Shown in pieces: positions 42,888 to 52,884 of a stretch of 64,000 nucleotides of DNA (positions are counted from its first letter, which is position 1; each line of letters starts with the position of its first letter). The DNA comes from Rebecca billardiae RCC1528. Taxonomy: Eukaryota; Haptophyta. A program made the position numbers and the translations under genes. The notes under the pieces were generated by a model. It was not told the origin of the DNA and searched no databases. It saw nothing but the letters and a program-made list of their open reading frames with translations. The stretch covers positions 1,364,001-1,428,000 of the forward strand of contig OZ251242.1 of the NCBI GenBank assembly GCA_965240325.2, read 5' to 3'.

Positions 42888-44507
42888 TCAGGCGGCGCAC
42901 ACGGGCGGCGCGAGCACAACTCTGCACGAGCCGTCCAGCCAGCGCGCGGCGCCGAGGGCGACGACGACGAGCCCGCCGCCCAGCAGCGCGGCCTGCGCAG
43001 CTGGGTCGGTGCGGAGGAGCTCGAGCACGTCCCACACGGTGCACCGCCCGCCGGGCTGCGCGCACACCAGCCTGGCGCCCAGCTCGAGCGCGCCGCCGCC
43101 TGCCACCGTGCGCGCCGCCCACGCCTCGAGCGCCCAGCGCAGCCCTGCCAGCCTGACGGCCGCGTGCACGCAGCGGCCCAGCGGCCGCGCGCGCCCGGGC
43201 CGGCCGAGCGCCGAGAGGGCGAGCGTGGCGAGGAGGGCGCTCGCGAGCGCGGCGGGCCACCAGAGGCGCAGCAGCAGGTCCAGCGCGCTCGGCGCCTCCA
43301 CGCGAATGCTCGAGCCGTCGCGCTGAATGGCGATGACGTTGGTCTGCCGCCAGCCGAGCGCGCGCGCGCGCAGCAGGTGGCGCGCGGTGGCGGTGGCTGC
43401 GTGTGTGCCCGCCTCGAGCCAGACGAGGAGGTCGAGGAGGCGGAGGCAGAGGCGCGCGCGCGCGAGCGCGGGGAGGAGGAGGAGCACCAGCTGCAGCTCG
43501 CGCGCCGCGCGCCGCACCACCTCGCTCGCCGGGTGCCGCGCCACCGCGATCGAGGCGGCCGCGCGCGCGCCAAGCGTGAGTTGGCACGCCTGTCGCGGCG
43601 CGGCCCACGGCCCGGCGAGGGGCGAGCGGACGGCCCAGCCGTGGAGCTCGGCGTTCCAGAGGAGGCGGCTGAGGAGCTTGCACGCGCAGAGCTGCACGTC
43701 GCGCTCCGCCGCGTGCACACTCATCGCCGCCAGCGCGACGTGCCCCACGCCCGCGCGCAGCGCCGCCGCGGCGCGCGCGGGCGCGCCGTCCGCCCAGCCG
43801 GCCGGTCCGATCAGCGCTAGAGCCGCCAGGCAGCCGTGTGTCTGCAGCCGCGCCGCGCCGAGGTGCGCGCGCATGGCGTGGGCGAGCGCGGGGAGCGCGC
43901 GGCCGCCCAGCGCGGTCTGCCGCCGCGCGCGCGCGCCCCAGTCCGCCCCCGCGCACAGCGCGCACAGCAGCTGGCACACGCACGCGGCCACGGCCACGCC
44001 GACGCGCTGCGGCCGCAGCGCGCGCACCGCACACCGGGTGAGGCCCGCGGCGTGCGCGCGGCGCTTGCGCGCGAGCGCGCGCGCGCCGAGGCCGCGGCAG
44101 ACGCTCCTGGCCGCGACGCACGCCCACGCCTGCACGCGGCCCGAGCCCACGTGCTCGCGCAGCGCGCGGCCGAGCGCCTCGAGAACGCCCGCGGCCGCCG
44201 CGCGGTCGCGGTGCGCGGGCGCGTCCGCCGTGTCGCTGTCGCACAGGCAGGCGACGAGCTTGCACGCGGCGCTCGCGACGTGCTTCGAGGCGACGTGGTC
44301 GTCGATCGCCTTCACCGCCGCCCCGAGCGCGCCGCACTCGACCGCGTGCCGCCTGTGCGCGCACGAGGCGGCGTCGGCGCCGCGGCAGAGCTGCGTGAGC
44401 TCGCCACACGCCTCGGCGAGCGCGGCGGCGTGCGCCTCGTCCGCGCTCTCGGCGTGCCGGGCCACGGCGAGCACGGCCGCGTGCACCTGCTCGAGCGGGT
44501 CGCCCAT
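42888..44507 (-). CDS. Armadillo/HEAT-like alpha-solenoid protein
   Basis: 539 residues, intronless, ATG at 44507. Roughly 40-residue helical repeats run from residue 10 to about 340, each with a pattern like VECGALGAAVKAI followed by ASAACKLVACLC, and similar HAAGLTRCAVRAL and VAVAACVCQLLCALC. This fits armadillo repeats, a protein-protein interaction scaffold. Two hydrophobic helices follow (ARELQLVLLLLPALARARL near 345; LWWPAALASALLATLALSAL near 420) and another near the end (AALLGGGLVVVALGAARWL), so it may be membrane-attached. No close family or partner is recognised. Confidence 0.65.
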   Translation of the reverse strand: MGDPLEQVHAAVLAVARHAESADEAHAAALAEACGELTQLCRGADAASCAHRRHAVECGALGAAVKAIDDHVASKHVASAACKLVACLCDSDTADAPAHRDRAAAAGVLEALGRALREHVGSGRVQAWACVAARSVCRGLGARALARKRRAHAAGLTRCAVRALRPQRVGVAVAACVCQLLCALCAGADWGARARRQTALGGRALPALAHAMRAHLGAARLQTHGCLAALALIGPAGWADGAPARAAAALRAGVGHVALAAMSVHAAERDVQLCACKLLSRLLWNAELHGWAVRSPLAGPWAAPRQACQLTLGARAAASIAVARHPASEVVRRAARELQLVLLLLPALARARLCLRLLDLLVWLEAGTHAATATARHLLRARALGWRQTNVIAIQRDGSSIRVEAPSALDLLLRLWWPAALASALLATLALSALGRPGRARPLGRCVHAAVRLAGLRWALEAWAARTVAGGGALELGARLVCAQPGGRCTVWDVLELLRTDPAAQAALLGGGLVVVALGAARWLDGSCRVVLAPPVCAA

Positions 44508-45349
44508 GCGCCGCGCCCGAACCTAACGCGCCTGCCGGTGCGCGCGCGCTCGCGTCCACGCGCGAGCGATGGGCCCGGGCGGGGCGGTCGCTCGCGTCCA
44601 GCGGCGGCTCCAACTTCTTGAGCTCGGAAGTCGACCGGCCGAAGTCCGCCGGTCGGCCGGATCTCGCCAATCTCGCCTCTCGGCCGGCGAGCGAGCCCGT
44701 CCAGACAGACGGCCTTGGAGGCGGGGTTCCTCTGCACGACGAGGTGACGGCCGCGCTGCCGCCCGCCATGCTCGAGCTGCGCCGCGCCGGGTGGCAGGCG
44801 GCGTAGCCCGAGCTGGCGGCAGCGCTCGTGCCGCTGCTCGTCACGGGGGCTGCGTTCCGCTGCGCCGCAACTGGCCGCACTCGGCACTGCAGTACTGGCC
44901 GATCGGCCCGCTGCGCGCAGCGCCAGGCACTGGCAGACAGCTGAGCGGCAGCGCCGGGGCGTATACGCCGGTGCGGTTGCCTATGTCTTATGACGACTCC
45001 GAGTCACCCGACGCAGTCATCACTTACATCGTCAGTGATGTGTCGACGTCATCTGCAAAATCAGCTGACGACTCTCGGTACTCTCGGAGTCTTGGACCCG
45101 TTGGCACAGCGGCGGAGACTGTCAGCGGCCCGGGTCGGACTCGGCGGTCCGGTGAGTGCAAATGACCGCCACGGGCTCCCTGGCATCATCAGTCGTACTA
45201 CGTCACTCGTACGCCTACGGTCCGCTATTAGTGATCTGTGATTTATTATCCGATTGTACGACGGCGCCGCGGCCACAGTCTAACGTCTCTAACGACTGGG
45301 CGGGCCGCGGGCGGCGCCCGGCCTCGGGCCGAGCCGGGCGCGGCTCGGC
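44508..45349. other. Intergenic, no gene seen
   Basis: Upstream of the armadillo-like gene and downstream of the VTT gene. GC-rich to about 44950 then mixed. No supported frame. Confidence 0.5.
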
Positions 45350-46234
45350 TCACACCCATCCCCACCGCTCGAGCATCGGGAGGAGCGAGTCGAAGAGCAG
45401 CGCGATCGCCACCACCGGCGGCGCCAGCCCGGCGGCCGAGCCGAGCACGTACTCGCGCGCGCGCACGGGCGACATGGCGAGTGCGTAGTTGACGGCGGGC
45501 GCCATCCAGAAGATGAGGCGGCACGCGGCGACGGTGGCGAGCGGGCGGCGCTCGAGCCGGGCGAGGAGCGCGCGCAGCCGCGGCGCGCGCGCGAGCTGGC
45601 CGATCGGCTGCCCGCCCACCGCGCGCACGATCGCGAACGAGAACGACACCGAGCTGCACGCGCCCACGTACGCAGCGAGCGCGCCCAGCCAGCGGCCAAA
45701 CGTGAGCGCTGCGAGGAGGATGAAGACGACGCCGGGGACGTGGAGCAGCTCGCCGACGCAGAAGATGGCGACGAACGCGACGAACGAGCGCGCCGGCGCG
45801 CGCGCGCCCAGCTCGCGCAGGTACCGCCGCATCTTGGGCAGCGCGAAGAACTCGGCGGAGCCGCTCACGCTCGCGCCGAGCACGAGCCCGCACAGAAGGG
45901 CGAGCACAGCCGCGATGCGCAGGTAGGGCACGGCGCGGACGAGGGCGCGGCGGAAGCGCGGCTCGTCGGGGGAGGGCGTGGGGCCCCCGCCCGCGCCCTC
46001 CTCGTCCGTCCCAGCGTCGAGCCAGCCCGCCGACGCCGCGGCGGGTCGCAGCAGCACGGCCGAGTCGTCGCGCACTGACTCGAGCTCGACGTCGCGCGCG
46101 TGCGCGTCCGGCGGCGGCGAGGCGGCGGCGGCGGCGCGCGCGGCGGCGCGCATGTCGTCCACTTCGCACGCCTCGGGCGAGGCCTCCTCCGCGTCGCAGG
46201 CGCTCGGCGGCTCGTCCGTTGGCGCAGCACTCAT
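45350..46234 (-). CDS. VTT-domain (DedA/TVP38/TMEM64-like) membrane protein
   Basis: Predicted multi-pass membrane protein of the SNARE-associated Golgi/VTT family; relatives act as lipid scramblases or in endomembrane homeostasis. ATG at 46234 gives 294 residues; the frame upstream has only a GTG. An acidic cytosolic N-terminus of about 100 residues precedes the first helix (LRIAAVLALLCGLVLGASV). The VTT core follows: LLHVPGVVFILLAALTFG, a GALAAYVGACSSVSFSFAIVR segment, then CRLIFWMAPAVNYALAM and VLGSAAGLAPPVVAIALLF. Intronless. Divergent from the SulP gene by 161 bp. Confidence 0.82.
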   Translation of the reverse strand: MSAAPTDEPPSACDAEEASPEACEVDDMRAAARAAAAASPPPDAHARDVELESVRDDSAVLLRPAAASAGWLDAGTDEEGAGGGPTPSPDEPRFRRALVRAVPYLRIAAVLALLCGLVLGASVSGSAEFFALPKMRRYLRELGARAPARSFVAFVAIFCVGELLHVPGVVFILLAALTFGRWLGALAAYVGACSSVSFSFAIVRAVGGQPIGQLARAPRLRALLARLERRPLATVAACRLIFWMAPAVNYALAMSPVRAREYVLGSAAGLAPPVVAIALLFDSLLPMLERWGWV

Positions 46235-46395
46235 TGGCTGGGTTGCATCCCCGCGCCGGACGTCGCGGGCGCCATTGACGTGAAAGGGCGCCACCCGGAC
46301 CAGTGCACAGGGTGCGGCTATTCCGATTGGGCGCTGCCACGCTCGCGTCGCGGGTGGACGACAGCGCGCCGACCCGCAGCGGCGCAGCCGCGGCC
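46235..46395. promoter_or_regulatory. Divergent upstream region, VTT protein / SulP transporter
   Basis: 161 bp between two ATGs. Contains GATTGG (an inverted CCAAT-like box) at 46325-46330. Shared promoter inferred. Confidence 0.4.
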
Positions 46396-48588
46396 ATGGA
46401 CGAGGCGCTGCTGCCCGGCGCGCGCGCGGCGCCCCCCGAGCGCCCCGGCCTCGTCGCGCGCGCGTCGCGCTGGGGCGAGCGCGTCGTCGCGTCCGCGGTC
46501 ATCTGCTTCATCATCGTCGTGATGACGTACTCGTTTGCGGGCGCGCTCGTGGCGGGCGACGCGGCGCTCGAGTCCGCGTCGGCCGTGTTCGTGAGCGCGT
46601 GCATGCTGTCGCAGGTGACGGGCGCGCTGGTGCACTCGAGCGTCTCCACCGTCCCGTTCATCATCGCCGGCCCGTACGCCTCCGTCGCCAACATCCTCGC
46701 CGCGCTCGTCTCCAAGATGGCCGCCGACCTGCACGAGGAGGCGATTTGGCTGCCGACCGCGCTCGCGTGCTTCGGCATCCTCGCGCTGGTGTCCGGGCTG
46801 ATCCAGGTGGTGCTCGCGCACCCGCGCGTGCGGCTGGGCAAGGCGGCGGCGTTCATGCCGCTCCCCGTCATCCTCGGCCTGCTGCTCGCGATCGCGATCG
46901 TGCTGGTGGTGGGCGGCATGCAGGTGGGCGCGGGCCTCTCGCTCGTGCGCTTCTCGCCGGTGGGCGCGACGCAGCTGGTGCCGCCGCCGGAGGACGGCGC
47001 GCTGGTCCGCCGCGCGCTCGCGCAGGCGCTCTGCGCCCTCGGCCTCGGCGTCACGCTCTGGGCCTCCAACATGGCCGTGGGCGGCAACTCGATCGGCGTG
47101 ACCGCGGCCGTGCTGCTGGGCGGCGTGGGGCTCTTCTACGCCCTCGGCGCGCTGCTCGTGGGGACGGGGGCGGCGGGCGGCGCGGGGCTGGTCGAGACGC
47201 TGCGGCTGTACGGCTGGCTCGGCAAGGCGCACGTCGCGGCGGCGGGCGGCCCGCTCGGCGGCGCGCTCGCCTCGGTGCGCGCCCTGTGCTCCGGCATCCT
47301 CTCGGGGCGCGTGCAGTGGGCGTACCTGCTGGGCTCGGCGCAGTCGCCGCTGCAGGCGCTGCCCGTGTACGTGCTGGTGCACACGCTGGTGGTGCTGAGC
47401 ACGCTGCCGCTGCTCACCTCGCTGCCGCGCGGCGCGGACCGGCTGGGCGTGGACGCGGACACCGAGCTGCGCGCCTCGGGTCTCTCCTCCATGCTGCAGG
47501 GCGCGCTGGGCGCACCCTCGTGCGCGTACCTGCTCACGGCGACGATGCAGCACCGAGACATGGCGGGCGACCGCGCGGGCGGGTACACGGTGGCGGCGCT
47601 GTGCGCGCTGTGCTGGCTGTTCGGCGGGCCGATCGCGTCGCTCGCGCCGCGCTACCTCCTCGGCGGGCTGTACGTCCACTTCGGCATCAGCATGGCCGCC
47701 TCGATGCTGTACCGCCCCGGGCTGGGCGGGCGCGACCTGCTGGTGCTGCTCGGCACCGCGGCCGCGTACGTCTGCCTGGGCGCGATGGCGGGGCTGCTGG
47801 TCGGGCTGGTGGCGACGTGCCTCGACTTTGTGCTCGTGCAGGCGCAGCTCTCCGCCGCCAACCTCGTCGACTCCGTCGAGTGGGAGGAGCACTCCGAGCG
47901 CAAGCGGCGCAACTCCGCCACCGTGCGCACGCGATACACCGTGACGATGCGGCTGCGCGGCACCCTCTTCTTTGGCTCCACCTCGTGGCTCTCGGCGGAG
48001 GTGCTGCGCACGGTGGCCGAGTACCCGCCGCACGCGATCGGCACGTTCGTGCTCGACTTCGACGAGGTGGCCTCGCTCGACGTCTCGGCCATCGAGTGCG
48101 TCGCCGGCCTCGCGTCGGAGCTGGGCGTGCGCGCGTGGCACCTGCGCTGCACAGGGCTGCACTCGGCGCTGCGCGAGAAGTTCTTGCTGAGGGGCCTCGA
48201 CGCGAGCGGCGCGGGGGGCGGGCTCGGCTCGGCCTCCGCCTCGCCGACGCGCCGCGCCGACGACGGCACGCCGCTCCCGACCGACGACGGCATGGCGCTC
48301 CCGCCCGCCGCCGGCGGCGCGCTCAGCCCGCGCCGCACCGTCGTCGCGTGCGCGGCCTCGTGCGCGGCCTCGATCTCCTCATCACCCGCGGGCGGCGGCG
48401 GCGCCATCCTCGCCAACGACTCGATCGGCGCAGACCTGGACGCGATCGTGAGAGACGCGCGCGCCGCCGAGGTGGGCGCGGGCGGCGGCGCCGCCGGCGC
48501 GGGCGGCGCCGAGGGCGCGCAGCCGGCGTACTTCTGCTGCGCGACGACGGACGCGCCGGCGCCGCCGCACTCGCCGCCGCGGCACTGA
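46396..48588 (+). CDS. SulP/SLC26-like anion transporter with STAS domain
   Basis: Multi-pass membrane transporter, 730 residues from ATG 46396 (the GTG at 46303 is rejected). About ten hydrophobic segments cover residues 25-490, beginning VVASAVICFIIVVMTYSFAG; the STVPFIIAGPYASVANILAAL block resembles the fungal YGR125W-like branch of SulP rather than classical sulfate permeases. A cytosolic STAS domain follows (residues about 515-610): GTLFFGSTSWLSAE, the phospho-loop-like FDEVASLDVSAIE, and LHSALREKFLLRGL. The tail is Gly/Ala/Ser-rich. The substrate (sulfate or another anion, or basic amino acids as reported for the yeast protein) cannot be told. Intronless. Confidence 0.85.
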   Translation: MDEALLPGARAAPPERPGLVARASRWGERVVASAVICFIIVVMTYSFAGALVAGDAALESASAVFVSACMLSQVTGALVHSSVSTVPFIIAGPYASVANILAALVSKMAADLHEEAIWLPTALACFGILALVSGLIQVVLAHPRVRLGKAAAFMPLPVILGLLLAIAIVLVVGGMQVGAGLSLVRFSPVGATQLVPPPEDGALVRRALAQALCALGLGVTLWASNMAVGGNSIGVTAAVLLGGVGLFYALGALLVGTGAAGGAGLVETLRLYGWLGKAHVAAAGGPLGGALASVRALCSGILSGRVQWAYLLGSAQSPLQALPVYVLVHTLVVLSTLPLLTSLPRGADRLGVDADTELRASGLSSMLQGALGAPSCAYLLTATMQHRDMAGDRAGGYTVAALCALCWLFGGPIASLAPRYLLGGLYVHFGISMAASMLYRPGLGGRDLLVLLGTAAAYVCLGAMAGLLVGLVATCLDFVLVQAQLSAANLVDSVEWEEHSERKRRNSATVRTRYTVTMRLRGTLFFGSTSWLSAEVLRTVAEYPPHAIGTFVLDFDEVASLDVSAIECVAGLASELGVRAWHLRCTGLHSALREKFLLRGLDASGAGGGLGSASASPTRRADDGTPLPTDDGMALPPAAGGALSPRRTVVACAASCAASISSSPAGGGGAILANDSIGADLDAIVRDARAAEVGAGGGAAGAGGAEGAQPAYFCCATTDAPAPPHSPPRH

Positions 48589-49056
48589 GCGACTGAGCCG
48601 ACTGACCGCCCGACCGGCGCAGTTGCTCGCCTTGCAGACGTGGGGCGTCCTTCTAGCGGCAGACTAGCTGAGGGGCTCGGCCGATCTCAGCCTCGGTCGG
48701 GACTCGGGTCAGGCGGCATGGCGCCGCCCTTGGCTGATCCGGGTGCCCGGTGCTGGCAGCGTGGTGGTCGCGCTCGGTCCACCAGGCGGCGGCGCGCGGG
48801 TCGTGATTCGATCCTCTCCGCCAAAACTGTTAAACTGATGGTTGGCCAAGCCGTTAGCCGCCCGGACATTGTCACCAGCAGCAGTTCACAACGTGCGCCC
48901 GGAATGGAAACTCGCCGGTTCTTCCGCGCGCCCAACCGCCTTCGCGCAGCCAATAAAATTGCGTGCGCAAGTTTCGACGCGCGATCGCGTGGCGGGCTGG
49001 GTTTGGTGCATTGGTTGTCGCGCGCTCCCGGGCCGGCGGCCGACGTGTCGCGCTCC
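48589..49056. other. Intergenic
   Basis: Includes CCAATAAAA at about 48949-48957, a possible CCAAT-type site about 100 bp upstream of the next ATG. The next gene's frame is open upstream but only from GTG. Confidence 0.4.
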
Positions 49057-49602
49057 ATGAGCGCGCCTGCCGAGCGGAATGTCTCGTCGCTGACATGGCA
49101 GTTCGTCGTGGAGACGTCTGCGATCGATACCGTCGTCTACACCATGCGCAAGTACCTCATCAGCGCGAAGGTCCGGGCGAACCCGCGCTTTGTCGTCGCG
49201 CCGCGCGACGAGAACACAGCCGTGGGCATCCTGGCATGCACGAGCCCCAGGCGATTCTCGGTGCTCGACACGGCCGATGGGATGGAGCTGGTCGAGCTAT
49301 CACACGCGCTGGGCGCGAGAACCATCGGCACGCGGAGCAATAAGTCGAGGTGGCGCAAGCTCGCTGCGCGTGAGGACGCGTTGGAGATGCCGTCGCTCCG
49401 ATCGCAGTCGCCCGTCATGAGCAGCGAGTCGCTGTGCCCGAGCAGCGCATCCTGCCAGACGGACTACACCGCAGAGTATGACGAGCCGTTCTTGCCCATC
49501 TGGGCGTATGTGGGCGAGCGCGACGACGACAACTCAGACGACGAGCCGCTCCCCGATGATGTCGATGACGATGACTCGGACGACTCGGACGACTCAGACT
49601 GA
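49057..49602 (+). CDS. Hypothetical protein with acidic tail
   Basis: 181 residues from ATG 49057. A compact N-terminal region of about 90 residues (LTWQFVVETSAIDTVVYTMR, ENTAVGILACTSPRRFSVL) is followed by a Ser-rich linker and an Asp/Ser tail (DDVDDDDSDDSDDSD). No family recognised. Composition is varied and codon use less GC-biased than in neighbouring housekeeping genes. It could be a lineage-specific gene. Confidence 0.45.
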   Translation: MSAPAERNVSSLTWQFVVETSAIDTVVYTMRKYLISAKVRANPRFVVAPRDENTAVGILACTSPRRFSVLDTADGMELVELSHALGARTIGTRSNKSRWRKLAAREDALEMPSLRSQSPVMSSESLCPSSASCQTDYTAEYDEPFLPIWAYVGERDDDNSDDEPLPDDVDDDDSDDSDDSD

Positions 49603-50252
49603 CAGCGCGTCGTAGTACGTACGGTTATTCCTGGCCGCTATTAAGTATACAGACATAGAGGCAGAGATGGAGAGAGGACAATGCGGAGCACTGTGCGACG
49701 GCACAACGTCGGCAGCCGATAAACGAGCAGTTCGGGATATCACGCCGTAAGTTATACTTATAGTGAGTCACTGCGCGTCTCGGAGAGTCCGTCTCACTCA
49801 GTACTCACTCACTCGGTCAGACGGCCGCGCGGCCGCGCCCGCCGAGGCCGCCGACGCCGTGGCACCGCGGGCCGGTGCCGCGTACGTCGTGACTCCCGGG
49901 GCCGCCACGCGGGCCTTACTCCCTTAGGAGCGCCAGCAGCCTGATGATGATCATGAGTCTGCGCCAGCCAGCGGCGGCCGGTCATAGTCTGTAGTGATAT
50001 CTGCTGAATATCATCATCATCATTATTCATTGCGCCCGGCTCTTGGAATCTGCTGAGGGACCTGCGTACACTGTGGGCGCTCAGCCTCAGGGGACCTGCC
50101 AGCGTAACGGCCTAACGGGCGTAACGGCCAACGGGTTGCGCGTAATGCCGTAACTGTGTCGCACGGTCGGTACTTACTGAACCAACGGACCGTACACGGT
50201 ACTCAGAACTTCCGCGGCCGGCCGCGCCCGGGCCCGGGCGGGCGCACCCACG
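49603..50252. other. Intergenic, no gene seen
   Basis: Mixed composition with a cluster of short TAACGG/GTAACGGCC repeats at about 50104-50150. Confidence 0.5.
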
Positions 50253-51985
50253 ATGCCCCGACGAGACGCGGGCGAGAAGGCGACGTGCGAGGGCTGCCAA
50301 TACGAGTTCTGCGCGAAGAACCTGGCGAAGCACAGGCGGTTGTGCGCAGCCTACGAGGCGCTACTCTCGAGGCAGCAGCAAGCTTTCGCTGCGTTTCACG
50401 GCTTCAAGCGCGGCGCGGTTGAGCTCGCGTCCGACCCCATCGAGGACGCGGACTCTGACGATGACGATGCAGGTGCTGCGGACGCAGCGCGCGCGGACCC
50501 GAGGCGCCGGCGCATCGACGAATCCGGCGACGTCCAGTCCGCCAGCTGGACGCCGCCAGAGCCGCGGGCGAGACAGCCCAGCTGGACGCCGCCAGGGCCG
50601 CGGGCGAGCGCGGCCGACGACTGCGCTGCTGCCGACGCACTAGATTTGACTCAAGCAGACAGTGACGGCAACGGTGATGACGCGTCACACGCACTGCTGC
50701 CGCCCTCGAGCCACGGGTCGCTGCTCATGCAGATGGCGCGCACCAGCGAGCAGATGAGCCGTCGACGCGTCCCTCCCTGAGCAAGAGGTGAACTCACTGC
50801 TGCGGGAGTGCGATGCTGCCCCTCGCGCCTTTATCGAGCTCCTCCGTCAAGGCGTCAACTCGCTGGCGACCTGCGCCGAGGCGACGTGTCGCGCGTGATG
50901 CCCGCGCCGGCCGGCTCGCAGCAGCTTGGCGTGCCCGCTCTCGAGTTCCTGCGCGCCAACATGGCCGACCTCGAGAACTGCACGCCGCAGCTGATTCGCG
51001 AGCACAAGGCGATCTCGCTGACGCTGCCCTCGGAGCTGCGGCTCGGCGCAGCTTTCCGCCGCGAGTTCCCGATGATCGAGTCGAAGCCCAAAGCGGAGGA
51101 GGCGCGGCGCGCGATCAAGTTCGCGCTGAACGGCGTCGCCGAGATGGCGAAGCGCATCGCTGACAACTACGAGCTGCGCAGGTTTCGGCAGCAGGGCAGC
51201 GCCGAGCATCTGCTCGCTGCGATGGCGGGCTGCCTCGACCTGCGCAAGATGGCCAGCTTGAGCGTCGAGGGCGAGCAGTACCGCGCTCATGCTGCTGGAC
51301 ATCTGCGCACCCTCGCCGGCTGGGCGCGCCCGCCTGCCGGAACGCCCTCCGGCTCCGCGCGCGGCGCGCGCACCGTCGCCGACTTTGTCGGCGCGCCCGA
51401 CTCTGCTTCCCGGTGGCACGGCATCACGCTGCCGCGAGACGAGGTGGTCGTCGGCGAGTTCAACGCGCTCTGCCGCTTGCTGATCGACGCGAGTGAGCTG
51501 CACCGCGCGCGGTGGCTCGGGGCGACCAGCTCGGCCGTGCTCGCGCAGGACGTCTTCTCTCTTCCCAAGTTCTACGAGTGCTGCCTCAGCTACCTCTACC
51601 TCTTCCAGCACTGCGCGCTCAAGGGCGCGTCTGAGGCGGTCGTCGAGGGCATGGGAGGCGTGTGGGACCGCTGCGCGACGCCGGGGCGCCACCTCTCGTT
51701 CAAGGCGGGCGTCGAGGAAGCAGTGGTCTGCTGGAACGCGCGCCCAAGCCGCACCTCGCCGAGTGCATCCCCTTCCTCGATCGCGCGCTGTCGATCCACT
51801 TCAAGGGCAGGGCGTGGCACTTCACGCACACCTCCGCGGCCACGCGGAACCGCGCCGAGCAGAGCAAGGTCGTGCAGAAGCACGGGCGCGGAGGGTCCAA
51901 GCTGCCCGCTGACATCTCGAAGGTGCACGGTGGCACGCGCGCGGCGCGCCCGCCGCCCAACACGGCGCCGGCGCGCGTGTGCTGA
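50253..51985 (+). pseudogene. Zinc-finger protein ORF broken by frameshifts, possibly a mobile-element relic
   Basis: ATG at 50253 starts a frame with a C2HC finger (CEGCQYEFCAKNLAKHRRLC), an acidic linker and repeated SWTPPEPRA / SWTPPGPRA, ending at TGA 50780. Protein-like sequence continues in frame +1 (VNSLLRECDAAPRAFIELL, about 50760-50865), then back in the first frame to about 51724 (NMADLENCTPQLIREHKAI; FYECCLSYLYLFQHCALKG; SEAVVEGMGGVWDRC), then in a third frame to 51985 (LAECIPFLDRALSIHFKGRA). At least one, probably three, one-base lesions break it. No family is recognised. The finger plus long helical domain would suit a transposon-encoded or transposon-derived protein, which is inference. 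Confidence 0.5.
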
Positions 51986-52884
51986 CATCCCCCTGCCCCG
52001 TGCTCACGCCTGCGCAGTGAGCGCCCTGCGCTTGTCGCTTGCGCCAATGTCGGCATCGAGGTCTACATCACGCAGCCCCGCGCCCGCCGCCCCTGCGGGC
52101 CAGCGCGCACGAAAACAGCCATAACTCTTCACCATCAACTCGGATCGAGGTGCGGATTGAAGCATTTGCATCGTAAGGGCCTCGCGCGTCTTTTTGGCGT
52201 GTAGCGCGCGGCTCTGCGCGCCGCGCGCGCCTGCGGCGCGCGCGGCGCGCCGCTCCACCAGCAACGCAACTCAGCTCACCAGACACTGTCACACTGCGTC
52301 GGCGCGCGCTGCGCGCGCGGCGCGCCGCGCGCGCGCGCGCTCAGACCGCGTCGTGCACTCAGACACTGACAGACGACAATCTGTCACACTAGGGACCTTC
52401 CGTATCAGGAACCTGCGCAGGTCCCTCCCTCAGGGGCCTGCGTATGAAATACGGACGTTACGACGCCTTTTCCAAGAGCCGGCATTGCGCTGACAGATCA
52501 CGGTGTCACACAGCGGCAGCCTCGGGCTCAGCTTGTCAGTCCCGTCGGCGGAGTCTGCGGAAGCCCCGGCTGACGGCCAGACGACTGTGACGCGCGCAGC
52601 AGCCTGCATCTGGCTGCAGGCGGCTGCTGGTACGCCCGACGGCCGCGGCTGCCAGCACGCGCCTCGCCATCCGGACCCGCACGTGCAGAAGCTGTGCGTA
52701 GTGAGCGTGAGCCGTGAAGCGTCCGGTCGTCAGCGGCATGGGTCGCCTGGAAGCAGCGTCGCGAGGACTCGTTGGATTTGGTGCGCTGCGCTGAAACCGC
52801 GCAGACTCGCAGGCGATGCGGCGATGCGCTTGGTGCTGCACCGAACGCGGCCCGGCCGGTGCTCGTCCCGTCCGCACCGGTCCC
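51986..52884. other. Intergenic, no gene seen
   Basis: Contains a CG-rich alternating tract at 52200-52345 and mixed sequence after it. No supported frame. Confidence 0.5.

Noticed and set aside
44569-45165. Plus frame upstream of the armadillo-like gene
   Set aside because: Starts inside the minus gene's 5' region, is Arg/Ala-rich and has no domain.
45246-47087. 613-codon minus frame across the VTT and SulP genes
   Set aside because: Out of frame with the VTT helices and antisense to SulP; Arg/Ala shadow.
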